From positions 1,054,001-1,118,000 of the forward strand of contig NZ_JABFBC010000001.1 of NCBI RefSeq assembly GCF_013093415.1: a DNA stretch of 64,000 nt, read 5' to 3'. The translations under genes and the position numbers were made by a program. The notes beneath the pieces are model-generated. The model worked only from the letters and a program-made list of their open reading frames with translations, was not told the DNA's origin and ran no database searches. Shown one piece after another: positions 8,679 to 17,476 of this stretch (position 1 is the first letter of the stretch; every line of letters starts with the position of its first letter). Source of the DNA: Halovulum dunhuangense. Lineage in GTDB: Bacteria > Pseudomonadota > Alphaproteobacteria > Rhodobacterales > Rhodobacteraceae.

Positions 8679-9460
8679 GCCAGGCCCCGGGGGGCGAGTG
8701 TCGCCGCCGAGGTGACGCGGCGCGGTGGCGACCAGTCGATTCCTTCGATCGTGGCGTCCGGCACCCCCGCCAGGCGCAACAGGCCAAGCCCCATCCGGCC
8801 GGCTTCGCGGTCGGCGTCGAAGGACAGGACGCAGAGCCTTGTGCCGAACCGGTCCCGAAAGGCGCCGAGCAGCGGTTCCCAGTCGGCCGGAAACCCGAAT
8901 CGGCGGCCAAGCCCCCCCGGCTTGCCGCCCTTGCCGATATCGCGGTGAAGGCTTTCCAGCCATTCGGCGAAGTCGCGTCGGTAGAAGACGATTTCCACGC
9001 GCGCCCCTTCGGATTCGAACGCATCGACGATCAGGGCAAGCTTGTCGGGCGCCACGGCATAAAGCCCATGCTCGTTGCGAAGCGTTGGGCGCGCACCCAT
9101 CAGATCCTCGTGGGTGATCAGGGTCACGGGCAGATGACGGCAGCTTCGGGCAAGGCGCCGGGCGGCTTGAGTCATCGCGTCGGCGTTGCGCGCGAGTTGC
9201 CGGGGGCGATAGGTGTTCCGGGTAAGGATGGTCAGCAGGCGCAGTGGCGTGTCTCGGCGTGGAACGAGGTAGAGATACGGCGCAAGCAACCCTCGATTGC
9301 GTTGCAGCGTTGCCTGCATGGTCGTCGTGCCTGTCTTGTGGGGGCCGATATGCAGGATGACGCGCCGGCCCGCCACGGCGGGGGCAAGGAAGGCGCGCAT
9401 CTTGCGGTACTGGTACAGGAGCCACATCGCGCTCCTCAGCCGTCGGGATGCCCTTGCCAT
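8675..9460 (-). CDS. Sulfotransferase-like P-loop protein, first of a tandem pair
   Basis: This 261-residue protein has a basic, amphipathic N-terminus (residues 1-30) followed by VILHIGPHKTGTTTMQ, the phosphosulfate-binding-loop-like motif of the sulfotransferase superfamily. The LITHEDLMG and FYRRDFAEWLESLHRD segments match the second copy downstream. It lacks a signal peptide. The two genes are coupled by GTGA and face the polyamine operon. No glycan biosynthesis genes flank them, so a biological substrate cannot be named. Confidence 0.68.
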   Translation of the reverse strand: MARASRRLRSAMWLLYQYRKMRAFLAPAVAGRRVILHIGPHKTGTTTMQATLQRNRGLLAPYLYLVPRRDTPLRLLTILTRNTYRPRQLARNADAMTQAARRLARSCRHLPVTLITHEDLMGARPTLRNEHGLYAVAPDKLALIVDAFESEGARVEIVFYRRDFAEWLESLHRDIGKGGKPGGLGRRFGFPADWEPLLGAFRDRFGTRLCVLSFDADREAGRMGLGLLRLAGVPDATIEGIDWSPPRRVTSAATLAPRGLA

Positions 9461-9793
9461 GCCTGCCCCTGTTGTCCCGCACTTACTGCCGTGCCTGACG
9501 GGTTGCGGTCAAGACGGGTGTCGCGGCCTTGAGCATCCCGGCCAGAAGCGACGTTAACAAACAATCCAGTAAGGATTGTCGGCACTTTGGTACTTGTTTC
9601 TGCTCGAAACTGTCATAGATATGCCACAGTCGCGATCCGGGAGAGATGGCCGCGGCGGCGGTATCCGATCCGCGGCGGCGGCAGAGGATTGCAATAGACG
9701 CATGACAGACTTGCGGGAAATGGTATACCCACAGGTCAAAAAAACGTCATATTGCGCCGCAAACGACATGCAGTGACACTCAAAGGAAGCGTG
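9461..9793. other. Intergenic region without a recognised gene
   Basis: This 333-base stretch separates the sulfotransferase-like pair from the small conserved gene and must contain the promoters for both directions. It includes two copies of CCGCGGCGGCGG (near 9651 and 9671) around a short spacer. Short open frames here show no family resemblance or ribosome site, and I regard them as chance. I could not pick out a convincing -35/-10 pair. Confidence 0.6.
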
Positions 9794-10096
9794 ATGTTCG
9801 ATTACGTTGACTCGACCGCTTTTTCCAATGACCAGGGCCGCCGCGCCCAGAAGCTGTTTGCCGCCGTTGTGCTGGCCGCTCTGGATGATGCGATTGCGGA
9901 CGACAAGAAGTATGGCAACGGCCAGGAAGTGATTGCCCGCTGGGCGCGGTCGCGCGATGGCCGCGAAGTCTTGAGCTGTGCCGGTATCGACCCGAACGAG
10001 CGTGCGGTGCAGGGCCTGATGGCGTTCGTCGCCAAGGGCGTGCGCACCTCGGTCGCCCTCAGCCGCGAGGAAAGCGAGCGTCGCGCCGCCGCCTGA
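9794..10096 (+). CDS. Small conserved protein resembling DUF6280
   Basis: This 100-residue acidic/basic helical protein starts at ATG 9794 behind AAGGAAG. Recognisable stretches are MFDYVDSTAF, KLFAAVVLAALDDAIADDKK and GREVLSCAGIDPNERAVQGL. I remember near-identical proteins as widespread single genes in Rhodobacteraceae (DUF6280); this family name is from memory and unchecked. It has no signal peptide or transmembrane segment. A strong hairpin terminator follows 26 bases after the stop, so it is probably monocistronic. The function is unknown. Confidence 0.78.
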   Translation: MFDYVDSTAFSNDQGRRAQKLFAAVVLAALDDAIADDKKYGNGQEVIARWARSRDGREVLSCAGIDPNERAVQGLMAFVAKGVRTSVALSREESERRAAA

Positions 10097-10122
10097 GCGC
10101 GTACCTCCCGGTCCGAGAACGA

Positions 10123-10149
10123 AAGGCCCCGGCCATTGGCCGGGGCTTT
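10123..10149 (+). terminator. Intrinsic terminator after the small conserved gene
   Basis: A GC-rich stem GCCCCGGCC (about 10126-10134) pairs with GGCCGGGGC (10138-10146) across an ATT loop. It is extended by A-T pairs and followed by TTTCTCGTTT. The location just after the stop at 10096 fits Rho-independent termination. Confidence 0.85.
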
Positions 10150-10258
10150 CTCGTTTCGGGGGACGAAAGCTCTGCACTGGACGCAAGGCGCTTCAGCGGA
10201 CATGCTGCAGGCCGGATTGCGAAACGCGGCCCGTAGCCGGGCAGCGGGGAGGTTTGCG

Positions 10259-11158
10259 ATGAAGGCGACGGTGATCGGACTTGGGCATATGGGCTGGGGC
10301 GCCGCGGTGTCCCTGCTGCGCGCCGGGATCGAGACGACGGGCTGCGATCTGGTCGAGGAAACACTGGAGCGGTTTCGCGACCGGGGCGGCAACGCCTTCC
10401 CGACACCGGCCGAGGCGGTGCCGGGATCCAAGGTCGTGCTCGTCTTCGTGCTGAACGCGCAGCAGGCCAAGAGCGTGCTTTTCGGAAGCCGGGGTGCGGT
10501 CTCGGCGGCGGATCTGGGGACGGTCTTTCTGCTCAACGCCACCATGTCGCCGGCCGAGGTGGAAACGATTGCGGCCGATCTGACCGCTGCCGGGATGGCC
10601 GTGATCGATGCCCCTGTCACCGGGGGTGCCGCCCGTGCCGAAAGCGGGGAGTTGACGGTGCTCGCCTCCGGGCCGGATGCAGCCTTCGACAAGGCGGCGC
10701 CCGCGCTCGATGCCATTGCCGCGCGGATCTTCCGTCTGGGCAGCAAGCCCGGAACCGCGGCACGCATGAAGATGGTGAACCAGCTTCTGGCCGGGGCCCA
10801 TGTCGCCGCCATGGCCGAGGCGCTGGTGCTTGCGATGCGCGAGGGGCTGGAGCCCGCGCAGGTGATCGAGGTGATCGGCGAAAGTTCCGGTGCGTCCGAG
10901 ATGTTCCGCAGCCGCGCGCCGCAGGTCGCCGAGGGAGATTACACGCCAATCACGCCGGTGGACGTACTGGCCAAGGACCTGGGCATTGCGAAAGAGGCGG
11001 CGGGCTATGAGATGCCCCTGACCGAGGCCGCCCTCGCCCTGTTGTCCGAGGCGCAGGACGCCGGCTTCGGTTCGATGGCCGATGCCGCCGTGGCCCGGAT
11101 CATCGCTCGGCGCGCCGGCGTTACGCTGCCGGGCGAAAGTCGGGATACCGACGGCTGA
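10259..11158 (+). CDS. ltnD: NAD-dependent 3-hydroxyacid dehydrogenase, L-threonate dehydrogenase-like
   Basis: This 299-residue member of the 3-hydroxyisobutyrate dehydrogenase family starts at ATG 10259 behind GGGGAGG. The Rossmann motif is VIGLGHMGWGAAVSLL at the N-terminus, the substrate-binding segment is DAPVTGGAARAESGELTV (about residues 117-134), and the catalytic lysine lies in KMVNQLLAGAH (near 170). The INQLL/VNQLL-GVHIA pattern and a late VDVLAKDLGIAKE segment are closer to LtnD than to MmsB. If correct it oxidises L-threonate to 2-oxo-tetronate. A hydroxypyruvate/oxo-tetronate isomerase-like gene lies 0.8 kb away on the other strand. Confidence 0.75.
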   Translation: MKATVIGLGHMGWGAAVSLLRAGIETTGCDLVEETLERFRDRGGNAFPTPAEAVPGSKVVLVFVLNAQQAKSVLFGSRGAVSAADLGTVFLLNATMSPAEVETIAADLTAAGMAVIDAPVTGGAARAESGELTVLASGPDAAFDKAAPALDAIAARIFRLGSKPGTAARMKMVNQLLAGAHVAAMAEALVLAMREGLEPAQVIEVIGESSGASEMFRSRAPQVAEGDYTPITPVDVLAKDLGIAKEAAGYEMPLTEAALALLSEAQDAGFGSMADAAVARIIARRAGVTLPGESRDTDG

Positions 11159-11164
11159 CGGGGC

Positions 11165-11866
11165 TCAGCCCTTGGCCGGATCGACGTAGCGCCCGCCATG
11201 GGCGGCCGACCAGTCGAGCGGGGCATGCAGGAATTCCTCGACCTGCGATATGGTCGCCGCATCGAACAACCTGTCCTCGCGGGCGGCGGCAAGCACGTCC
11301 CACCAGGTCGCAAGATAATGCAGATGCAGCCCGTTCTCGGCCAGCGTGTCCATCCCGCCCTTGAAAATGTCGTAGTAGAAAACGACGCAACTATGCGCGC
11401 AGGTCGCCCCGGTGGCACGGATCGCCTCGGCGAAGCGAAGCTTCGAGCCGCCATCGGTGGCCAGGTCCTCGACCAGCAGCACCCGCTGGCCCTCGGCGAT
11501 CACGCCCTCGATCTGGGCATTGCGCCCGAAGCCCTTGGGCTTCTTGCGGACATACTGCATCGGCAGGCCCATGCGGTCCGCGATCCAGGCCGCAAAGGGA
11601 ATGCCCGCCGTCTCGCCGCCGGCCACGGCGTCGAACTGCTCGAAGCCGGCGTTCCGGTTCAGCGTGGCCACGAGGAAATCCATCAGGGCCGAGCGGATCC
11701 TGGGATAGGAGATCAGCTTGCGGCAGTCGATATAGACCGGGCTCGCCAGCCCCGACGTGAAGATATAGGGCTCCTCGGGGCGGAAATGGACGGCCTGCAC
11801 TTCCCACAGCATCCGGGCGGTGAGCTTTGCCATTTCGGCGCGATCTGGAAAGGTGTTGGCGTACAT
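11165..11866 (-). CDS. pyrE: Orotate phosphoribosyltransferase
   Basis: This 233-residue enzyme converts orotate and PRPP to orotidine monophosphate in pyrimidine synthesis. It has the PRPP loop [20 protein letters not shown] (about residues 123-142) and the preceding [14 protein letters not shown]. The catalytic-loop basic segment is [16 protein letters not shown]. It is somewhat longer than E. coli PyrE (about 213), with an extended C-terminus typical of an alphaproteobacterial form. It is convergent with the dehydrogenase gene, with only 6 bases between stops, and stands alone without other pyr genes. Confidence 0.93.
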   Translation of the reverse strand: MYANTFPDRAEMAKLTARMLWEVQAVHFRPEEPYIFTSGLASPVYIDCRKLISYPRIRSALMDFLVATLNRNAGFEQFDAVAGGETAGIPFAAWIADRMGLPMQYVRKKPKGFGRNAQIEGVIAEGQRVLLVEDLATDGGSKLRFAEAIRATGATCAHSCVVFYYDIFKGGMDTLAENGLHLHYLATWWDVLAAAREDRLFDAATISQVEEFLHAPLDWSAAHGGRYVDPAKG

Positions 11867-11945
11867 CTGGGTCCCCTCTGAGCTTGGCCTCTGTTAAGGT
11901 CGCCGGGCCCGGTTCCGCAAGGCCAAGTTTGCGCCTGCGCCGTGA

Positions 11946-12731
11946 TCAGGCGCGGCGAAAGGCATCCAGCCAGCCCAGCCCCTGCTCGACGCCGGCGGAT
12001 GGCCGGTACTCGGCCCCGAAGGCGCCGCGATAGCCGGCCTGGCGAAACGCCTTCAGCAACCAGGGATAGGCCACCTCTCCGCGGTCCGGCTCGCCACGGT
12101 CGGGCACGCCTGCGAACTGGACGTGACCGATCATCGCCGCATGGCGGATGAACCGCCGCAGCAGATCGCCGCCGCCGCGCTGCATGTGGTAGCAGTCGAA
12201 CATGATGCGCAGCGCGTCATCGCCGAGTTCCCCGACAAGGGTCGCGGCGTCTTCCAGCCGGTGAAGGTGATAGCCCGGAACGTCTATCCGGTTGATCGGC
12301 TCGATCAGGATGCGGATGTCGTGCGGTTTGGCCAGCTTGCAGGCGTGGCACAGGTTGTCGCGAAAGACCCGGTCCGCGTCGCCGATGTCGGGCGTCCTGC
12401 CGGCCATCACATGCACCATGCCGCAGCCGATCGCGGCGGCATACTCCATCGCCTCGTCCATCGCCGCCTGCGCCTCTGCCGCGCGCCCGGGCAGTGCGGC
12501 CAGCCCGAACTCGCCCGCAGCCGGATCGCCGGGGCGGGTGTTCAGGCTCAGCATCGGCAGCCCGGTGTCGCGCAGGGCGGCGCGAAGATCGGCAATGTCG
12601 GTGTCGTAGGGGAAATGGCACTCGACCGCGTCAAACCCCGCCCGTTTCGCGGCGACAACCCGCTCGGGCAGCCGAAGGTCGGTCCACAGGAAGCCGAGAT
12701 TGGCCGAGAACGACAAGCGTTCCCCGGTCAT
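11946..12731 (-). CDS. Hydroxypyruvate isomerase / 2-oxo-tetronate isomerase-like TIM barrel
   Basis: This 261-residue xylose-isomerase-like TIM-barrel protein matches the Hyi/OtnI family. Visible segments are SANLGFLWTDLRLPERV at the N-terminus, VECHFPY near residue 37, RILIEPINR (about 146), MFDCYHMQRGGG (about 180) and GAFGAEYRPS near the end; the Glu, Asp, His and Glu metal ligands sit in these. It probably interconverts hydroxypyruvate with tartronate semialdehyde or acts on 2-oxo-tetronate. It starts 10 bases after the BigR-like regulator, so the two are likely cotranscribed. Confidence 0.8.
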   Translation of the reverse strand: MTGERLSFSANLGFLWTDLRLPERVVAAKRAGFDAVECHFPYDTDIADLRAALRDTGLPMLSLNTRPGDPAAGEFGLAALPGRAAEAQAAMDEAMEYAAAIGCGMVHVMAGRTPDIGDADRVFRDNLCHACKLAKPHDIRILIEPINRIDVPGYHLHRLEDAATLVGELGDDALRIMFDCYHMQRGGGDLLRRFIRHAAMIGHVQFAGVPDRGEPDRGEVAYPWLLKAFRQAGYRGAFGAEYRPSAGVEQGLGWLDAFRRA

Positions 12732-12741
12732 GGCCGCGATG

Positions 12742-13032
12742 TCAGGATTTCGGCTCCGTGCAGAAGATCCCGTGCAGCGTGCGCAGGATCTGCTCGGTTC
12801 GCGGATCCTCCAGCCTGTAATACACGGTCTTTCCGTCGCGGCGCGAGGAAACGATGCCCTGAAGACGCAGGCGGGACAGCTGCTGCGATACCGCGGCCTG
12901 CCGCATCCCCAGTTCCTGCTCGATATCCGATACGGTCCGTTCCCCCGGCAGCAGCGAACACAGGATAAGGAGGCGCGTCTCCTGCGCGATTGCCTTCAAC
13001 AGGTCGCAGGCGATGACTGAATTTTCCTTCAT
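12742..13032 (-). CDS. ArsR-family repressor of the BigR/SqrR persulfide-sensing type
   Basis: This 96-residue winged-helix protein starts at ATG 13032; an upstream in-frame GTG at 13089 would add 19 residues. The DNA-recognition helix is MRQAAVSQQLSRLR and the wing is SSRRDGKTVYYRL. Two cysteines, C25 in LLILCSLLPGE and C91 in LHGIFC, are 66 residues apart. From memory this equals the spacing of the redox cysteine pair in Rhodobacter SqrR and in BigR. The metal-binding ELCVCDL motif of true ArsR is absent. It lies directly before the isomerase-like gene, and no sulfide-oxidation genes are in the window, so its regulon is unclear. Confidence 0.8.
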   Translation of the reverse strand: MKENSVIACDLLKAIAQETRLLILCSLLPGERTVSDIEQELGMRQAAVSQQLSRLRLQGIVSSRRDGKTVYYRLEDPRTEQILRTLHGIFCTEPKS

Positions 13033-13167
13033 GTCGTCGAGGACAGTGCATCTGTAGTGCTGCGATTGCCGGGAAATCACCAAATCCACTCCGGGTTGAA
13101 AATATCTTTTGTCTTACTCCCTCCAATCTATGTCCTGCGCGACCGGAATTCCAGAGTTCTCGTCGAG

Positions 13168-14100
13168 TCATTCAAGAATCGACCTGATCTCGCCAATATT
13201 CGGCATTGCTTCGGCGGCGCCGGGTCGCGTGACCGAAACGGCCGCGGTCGCGCAGCCGAAACGGACGGCCTCGACCGGGTCGGCGCCATTGGCCAGGGCG
13301 GTGGCGAAGCCGCCGTTGAAGGCATCGCCCGCCCCGGTGGTATCGACGACCGCACCCGCGTCGAACGCGGGAACATGGACGCTGCGCAGCCCGTCATCAT
13401 AAAGCGCGCCCTTTTCCCCCAGCGTGACGATGGCCGCCCGCGCCCCCATCTCGCGCAGCCTGCGTGCGGCGCGCGCGGCGTCCTGGGTCGTGCGCACGGG
13501 CATTCCGGTCAGCGCCTCAGCCTCGCTTTCGTTCGGGGTGACGAAGTCGCAGAGCGCGAGCATCCCATCGGGCAGGGGGGCCGCAGGCGCCGGGTTGAGG
13601 ATCGTCCGCGCGCCACTCTCCCGCGCAAGGCGCAGGCCACGCATCGCCGCGTCCATCGGCTGCTCCAGCTGGGTCACGAACACCGCGGCACCGCCGATGA
13701 GCGTGGCCTGCGCGTCCAGATCGGCAGGCACGATCTGCCCGGCAGCGCCCGGATAGACGATGATTGCGTTGTCGCCCGTCTTCTCGTCGAGAAAGATGCA
13801 GGCGGCGCCCGTGGTGCTGCGCGGCGCGCGGATCGCGTGGGCGGTGACGCCCGCATCTTCCCAGGTGCGCAGCGCCATGTCGCCAAAGGCGTCGGGCCCG
13901 ATGCGCGTGATGAAATGCACCTCGCCCCCGGCGCGCGCCGCCGCCACTGCCTGGTTCGATCCCTTGCCGCCCGGGCCGAGGGCGAAGCCGCTGCCGAGGA
14001 TCGTCTCTCCCATGCGCGGCTGACGGGCGGCGCGGAACGCCGTGTCCGCGACGAAGATGCCGAGAATGACGATGGATCCGGTCCGGGCCCTGTCCTGCAT
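13168..14100 (-). CDS. rbsK: Ribokinase-family sugar kinase
   Basis: This 310-residue PfkB-family kinase starts at ATG 14100, 5 bases after CAGGAGGCA. It phosphorylates ribose or a related sugar with ATP. The family motifs are both visible: GPGGKGSNQAVAAARAG (about residues 42-58) and DTTGAGDAFNGGFATAL (about 251-267) with the catalytic Asp. A VTPNESEAEALTG segment follows the usual pattern. It is transcribed toward the BigR-like gene, with 135 bases between them. No ribose importer is adjacent, so the physiological sugar is uncertain. Confidence 0.85.
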   Translation of the reverse strand: MQDRARTGSIVILGIFVADTAFRAARQPRMGETILGSGFALGPGGKGSNQAVAAARAGGEVHFITRIGPDAFGDMALRTWEDAGVTAHAIRAPRSTTGAACIFLDEKTGDNAIIVYPGAAGQIVPADLDAQATLIGGAAVFVTQLEQPMDAAMRGLRLARESGARTILNPAPAAPLPDGMLALCDFVTPNESEAEALTGMPVRTTQDAARAARRLREMGARAAIVTLGEKGALYDDGLRSVHVPAFDAGAVVDTTGAGDAFNGGFATALANGADPVEAVRFGCATAAVSVTRPGAAEAMPNIGEIRSILE

Positions 14101-14164
14101 TGTCCTGCCTCCTGAGTGTTGGCCGGACGATAGGCGTGGACCGGTGCAGCGGCAAGTCGCGCGC

Positions 14165-16036
14165 TCAGCCCGGAAGCGCCCTGCCGGAAGGCGGCACGCC
14201 AAGCATCTGGGCGACCCTGTCCGCGTCGAGCGTTTCTTCCCGCTCCAGCCCTTGCGCCAGCGCCTCGACCTGCTGGCGGTGGGCCGAAAGGATCTCGGTC
14301 GCGGTGGCGTCGGCCTGCTGGAGCAGGGCGATCACCTCGCGGTCCACCGCGGCTGCGGTCTGATCGGCATGGCTGCGGGGCTCTGCGATGGAGCGGCCGA
14401 GGAAAGGGTGGTTCTCTTCCTCGCGCAGGTCGATCGGCCCCAACGTCTCGGACATGCCCCAGCGGGCGATCATGGAACGGGCAAGCTCCGTCGCCCGCCT
14501 GATGTCGTCATCCGCCCCGCTCGAGGCGGAACCCAGCAGGAGCCGCTCGGCCGCGCGCCCCGCGAGCAGCACCGCAAGCTGGCCGCACAGGTACCCTTCG
14601 GGCAGGGTATGCCGCTCGGTCTGCGGCAGCATGTGCGTGCCGCCCAGGCTGCGGCCGCGCGGGATGATGGTGACCTTGTAGAGCGGGTCCGCCTCGGGGA
14701 TGAACAGGGTCACCGTCGCATGGCCCGCCTCGTGCACGGCCAGCCTGTGCCGCTCGTCCGGCTGGATCGCCAGCGTGCGCACGGTTCCCATCATCACCTT
14801 GTCGCGCGCTTCCTCCAGGTCGGTGCGCAGGATCTCGGCCGCGTTGCGCCGTGCCGCGCCGATGGCGGCCTCGTTCAGCAGGTTCTTCAGGTCGGCGCCG
14901 GAAAAGCCCGGTGTTCCGGCGGCGATCAGGTCCAGATCGTCCATGGCGCGCAGGGGCAGGTTCCTCGCATGGATGTCGAGGATCCGGCGCCGCGCGGTGC
15001 GGTCGGGCAACTCCAGCGTGACGTGGCGATCGAAGCGGCCGGGGCGCAGCAGCGCCGGGTCGAGCACGTCGGGTCGGTTGGTCGCGGCCAGCACGACCAC
15101 CGCCTCGCGCCCGCCGAAGCCGTCCAGTTCCGCAAGGATCTGGTTCAGCGTCTGCTCCCGCTCGTCATGGCCGCCGCCAAGTCCGGTGCCACGGACCCGC
15201 CCGATGCTGTCCAGCTCGTCGATGAAGATGATCGACGGCGCGGCCTTGCGCGCCGCCTCGAACATCCGTCGCACGCGCCCCGCGCCGACGCCGACGAAGA
15301 CCTCGATGAACTCCGAGCCGGAAGTCGAGAAGAAAGGCACGTCCGCCTCGCCGGCCAGCGCCTTGGCAAGCATGGTCTTCCCGGTACCCGGCGGGCCCAC
15401 CAGCAGCACGCCATGCGGCACCTCGGCGCCCACCTTCTGGAACCGCTCGGGCTCGCGCAGGAAGTCCACAAGCTCGGCCACCTCGCGCTTGGCCTGGTCC
15501 TGGCCTGCCACATCGGCGAAGGTGATGCGGCGCGAGGGCTTCTGCGGCTCCATGAAACGGCCCTTGAACAGTCCGGCCGGCCCGCCCGCGCCCATGCCGC
15601 CGGTGATGTTGCCCATCATCCGTCGTTGCAGCCAGAGATAGACGCCAAGGACCACGACCCAGGGCAGCATGTAGGCAAGGATCGATGCTTCGGGCGGCTG
15701 TTCCGCGGTGACGTCGATGCCGCTTCGCTCCAGCAGGGGCAGAAGCTCCGGGTCGCCCTGGGCGGGCGTGACCGCGCGAAGCAGCGTGCTGCCGTCGGCG
15801 CGGGGTGTCTCCAGCATCAGGGTGATCGCGTCAGGGGCCAGCAGGGCGCCTTCCACTCCGCCGGCCGCGATGGCGGCCTTGATCTCGGTGTAGGACACGT
15901 CCGTGGTGCCAACGTCCCTCGCGCCCCATGAAGACATCAGCGCGACAAGCATCAGGAAGGCCGCCGCCGCAAGCCAGACGGCGTTTGGTGGCAGTTTCTG
16001 TGGCGGGTCGTCCTGTTGCTTCGATGCCGGGGCCAT
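14165..16036 (-). CDS. ftsH: FtsH-family membrane AAA+ zinc protease, paralogue type
   Basis: This 623-residue membrane protease degrades membrane and cytosolic proteins. Helix 1 is at about residues 19-36, a periplasmic domain follows, and helix 2 is at about 117-134. Walker A is GPPGTGKT, Walker B is IIFIDELD, the arginine-finger region is [10 protein letters not shown], the zinc motif is HEAGH and the third ligand lies in GADDDI. Pore residue context is [13 protein letters not shown]. Housekeeping alphaproteobacterial FtsH usually reads GASNDI or GAANDI and sits beside tilS, which is not here. I therefore read this as an extra FtsH; its specific clients are unknown. Confidence 0.9.
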   Translation of the reverse strand: MAPASKQQDDPPQKLPPNAVWLAAAAFLMLVALMSSWGARDVGTTDVSYTEIKAAIAAGGVEGALLAPDAITLMLETPRADGSTLLRAVTPAQGDPELLPLLERSGIDVTAEQPPEASILAYMLPWVVVLGVYLWLQRRMMGNITGGMGAGGPAGLFKGRFMEPQKPSRRITFADVAGQDQAKREVAELVDFLREPERFQKVGAEVPHGVLLVGPPGTGKTMLAKALAGEADVPFFSTSGSEFIEVFVGVGAGRVRRMFEAARKAAPSIIFIDELDSIGRVRGTGLGGGHDEREQTLNQILAELDGFGGREAVVVLAATNRPDVLDPALLRPGRFDRHVTLELPDRTARRRILDIHARNLPLRAMDDLDLIAAGTPGFSGADLKNLLNEAAIGAARRNAAEILRTDLEEARDKVMMGTVRTLAIQPDERHRLAVHEAGHATVTLFIPEADPLYKVTIIPRGRSLGGTHMLPQTERHTLPEGYLCGQLAVLLAGRAAERLLLGSASSGADDDIRRATELARSMIARWGMSETLGPIDLREEENHPFLGRSIAEPRSHADQTAAAVDREVIALLQQADATATEILSAHRQQVEALAQGLEREETLDADRVAQMLGVPPSGRALPG

Positions 16037-16109
16037 GTCCTCTTTCGGACGCGTCAGGGGCGATTTCCCGCACTCTGCGCCCCTGGCCCCGATCGGCCCT
16101 TGATCCGGA

Positions 16110-16892
16110 TCAAGGGACGTGACGATCCGGGCCGAAGCGCGTGACGGCGGCGTGGGCCGCGCCTGTCAGAAGACCGAAATCCACGCCAACCGCGGTGAAG
16201 AGCGTGCCGAGTTCCATGCAGCGGCGGGCAAATGCCTCGTCCAGCGTCAGGATGCCCGCGGGCACACCCATCGCGCTGAGCCGCGCGATGCCGCCCTCGA
16301 TCGCGGCGACCACCTCGGGGTGGAACTGGTTTCCGGGGTGGCCCATGTTGGCCGACAGGTCGGCAGGCCCGAAGAACACCCCGTCCACGCCGTCGACCGC
16401 GGCGATCTCTTCCAGCCGGTCCAGCGCCTCAGGCGTCTCGATCTGGACGATCAGGCAAAGCTGCTCCTCGGCGCGGGTGATGTAGTCCGCGACCATGCCG
16501 TAACGGCTGGCGCGGTGCAGGCCTGCCACGCCGCGGATGCCGCGCGGCGGGTAGCGCATGGCGCGCGCCGCGGCCTCGGCCTCGGCGGGGGACTGGACCA
16601 TCGGCACCATCAGCGTCTGCGCGCCCAGGTCGAGCGCCCGCTTGATCAGCACCGGATCGTTCCACGCCGGGCGCACCAGCGCCGCGCTTTCGGGGTATGC
16701 GGCGATGGCCTGAAGCGCGGGCAGCGCGTCCGACAACTCGGCCGGGGCATGTTCGGTATCGACCACGATCCAGTCGAAGCCGGATGCCGCCAGCATCTCG
16801 GCGACATGGGGCCCGGGGATGCCGTTCCAGACGCCGATCTGCTGGATACCGGCACGCAGCCGCGCCTTGAAGCGGTTTTCCGGCAGGTTCAT
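16110..16892 (-). CDS. HpcH/HpaI-family aldolase
   Basis: This 260-residue class II pyruvate-type aldolase resembles 4-hydroxy-2-oxoheptanedioate aldolase (HpcH). Motifs are [10 protein letters not shown] near residue 41, [28 protein letters not shown] (residues about 72-99, with the Arg and substrate loop), [11 protein letters not shown] (about 147) and [14 protein letters not shown] (about 172) with metal ligands Glu and Asp. It cleaves 4-hydroxy-2-oxoacids to pyruvate and an aldehyde in a divalent-metal reaction. Its start overlaps the aroQ stop (ATGA), so both are on one transcript, though no shared pathway is evident. Confidence 0.85.
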   Translation of the reverse strand: MNLPENRFKARLRAGIQQIGVWNGIPGPHVAEMLAASGFDWIVVDTEHAPAELSDALPALQAIAAYPESAALVRPAWNDPVLIKRALDLGAQTLMVPMVQSPAEAEAAARAMRYPPRGIRGVAGLHRASRYGMVADYITRAEEQLCLIVQIETPEALDRLEEIAAVDGVDGVFFGPADLSANMGHPGNQFHPEVVAAIEGGIARLSAMGVPAGILTLDEAFARRCMELGTLFTAVGVDFGLLTGAAHAAVTRFGPDRHVP

Positions 16893-17341
16893 GCTGCATC
16901 CCCCTTGCCCAGCAGGCTTGCCATGCGACGCATCGCCAGCGCATAGCCCTGGATCCCGAAGCCCGCGATCACCCCATCCGCCCGAAGCGAGACGTAGGAG
17001 TGGTGGCGGAAACTCTCGCGCTTGTGGATGTTGGAGACATGCACCTCAAGCACGATGCCCTCGAAGGCGTTGAGCGCATCGAGTATGGCCACGGATGTGT
17101 GGCTGTAGGCGCCTGGATTGATGATGATGCCCGCCGCATCTGCGCGGGCCTGCTGGATCCAGTCCACCAGCTGGCCCTCGTGGTTCGACTGGTCTGCCCG
17201 AAGCTCGAGCCCGAAGCGGCCGGCCAGATCGCGGCAGCCCGCCTCGACATCGGCCAGCGTGTCACGGCCATAGATCTCGGGTTGGCGCTGCCCCAGAAGG
17301 TTCAGGTTCGGGCCGTTCAGAAGGCGGATCAGCTGGCTCAT
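16889..17341 (-). CDS. aroQ: Type II 3-dehydroquinate dehydratase
   Basis: This 150-residue enzyme dehydrates 3-dehydroquinate to 3-dehydroshikimate in the shikimate pathway. Hallmarks are [18 protein letters not shown] at the N-terminus (flexible lid follows), [30 protein letters not shown], and [20 protein letters not shown] with the catalytic His and Arg. Start ATG 17341 gives exactly the usual family length. It is divergent from the RpoN paralogue with a 135-base spacer and coupled to the HpcH-type aldolase downstream. Confidence 0.95.
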   Translation of the reverse strand: MSQLIRLLNGPNLNLLGQRQPEIYGRDTLADVEAGCRDLAGRFGLELRADQSNHEGQLVDWIQQARADAAGIIINPGAYSHTSVAILDALNAFEGIVLEVHVSNIHKRESFRHHSYVSLRADGVIAGFGIQGYALAMRRMASLLGKGDAA

Positions 17342-17476
17342 CGCGGGTGGTCCTCGGTCGCTGCGCAAGCCTGTTATTGCGCGGCAAGGCCGGGGCTTGG
17401 CAACCGTTTCCTGCGCCGGGCTTGAGCGTGGCCGGCCGCTGGTGCAGTCTTGTGCCCTGTCTGCACGGGGGAGTGA

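Noticed and set aside
9576-9776. 66-codon frame in the 9.5-kb spacer
   Set aside because: No ribosome site, low-complexity Arg/Gly run and no family resemblance.
14042-15931. Long plus-strand open frame of 629 codons
   Set aside because: It lies wholly antisense to ftsH, has a composition typical of a shadow frame (His, Arg and Gly rich) and no domain.
17342-17476. Sigma-54 promoter upstream of rpoN
   Set aside because: A TGGCA and a TGC occur, but the GG-GC spacing is 12 rather than 10.
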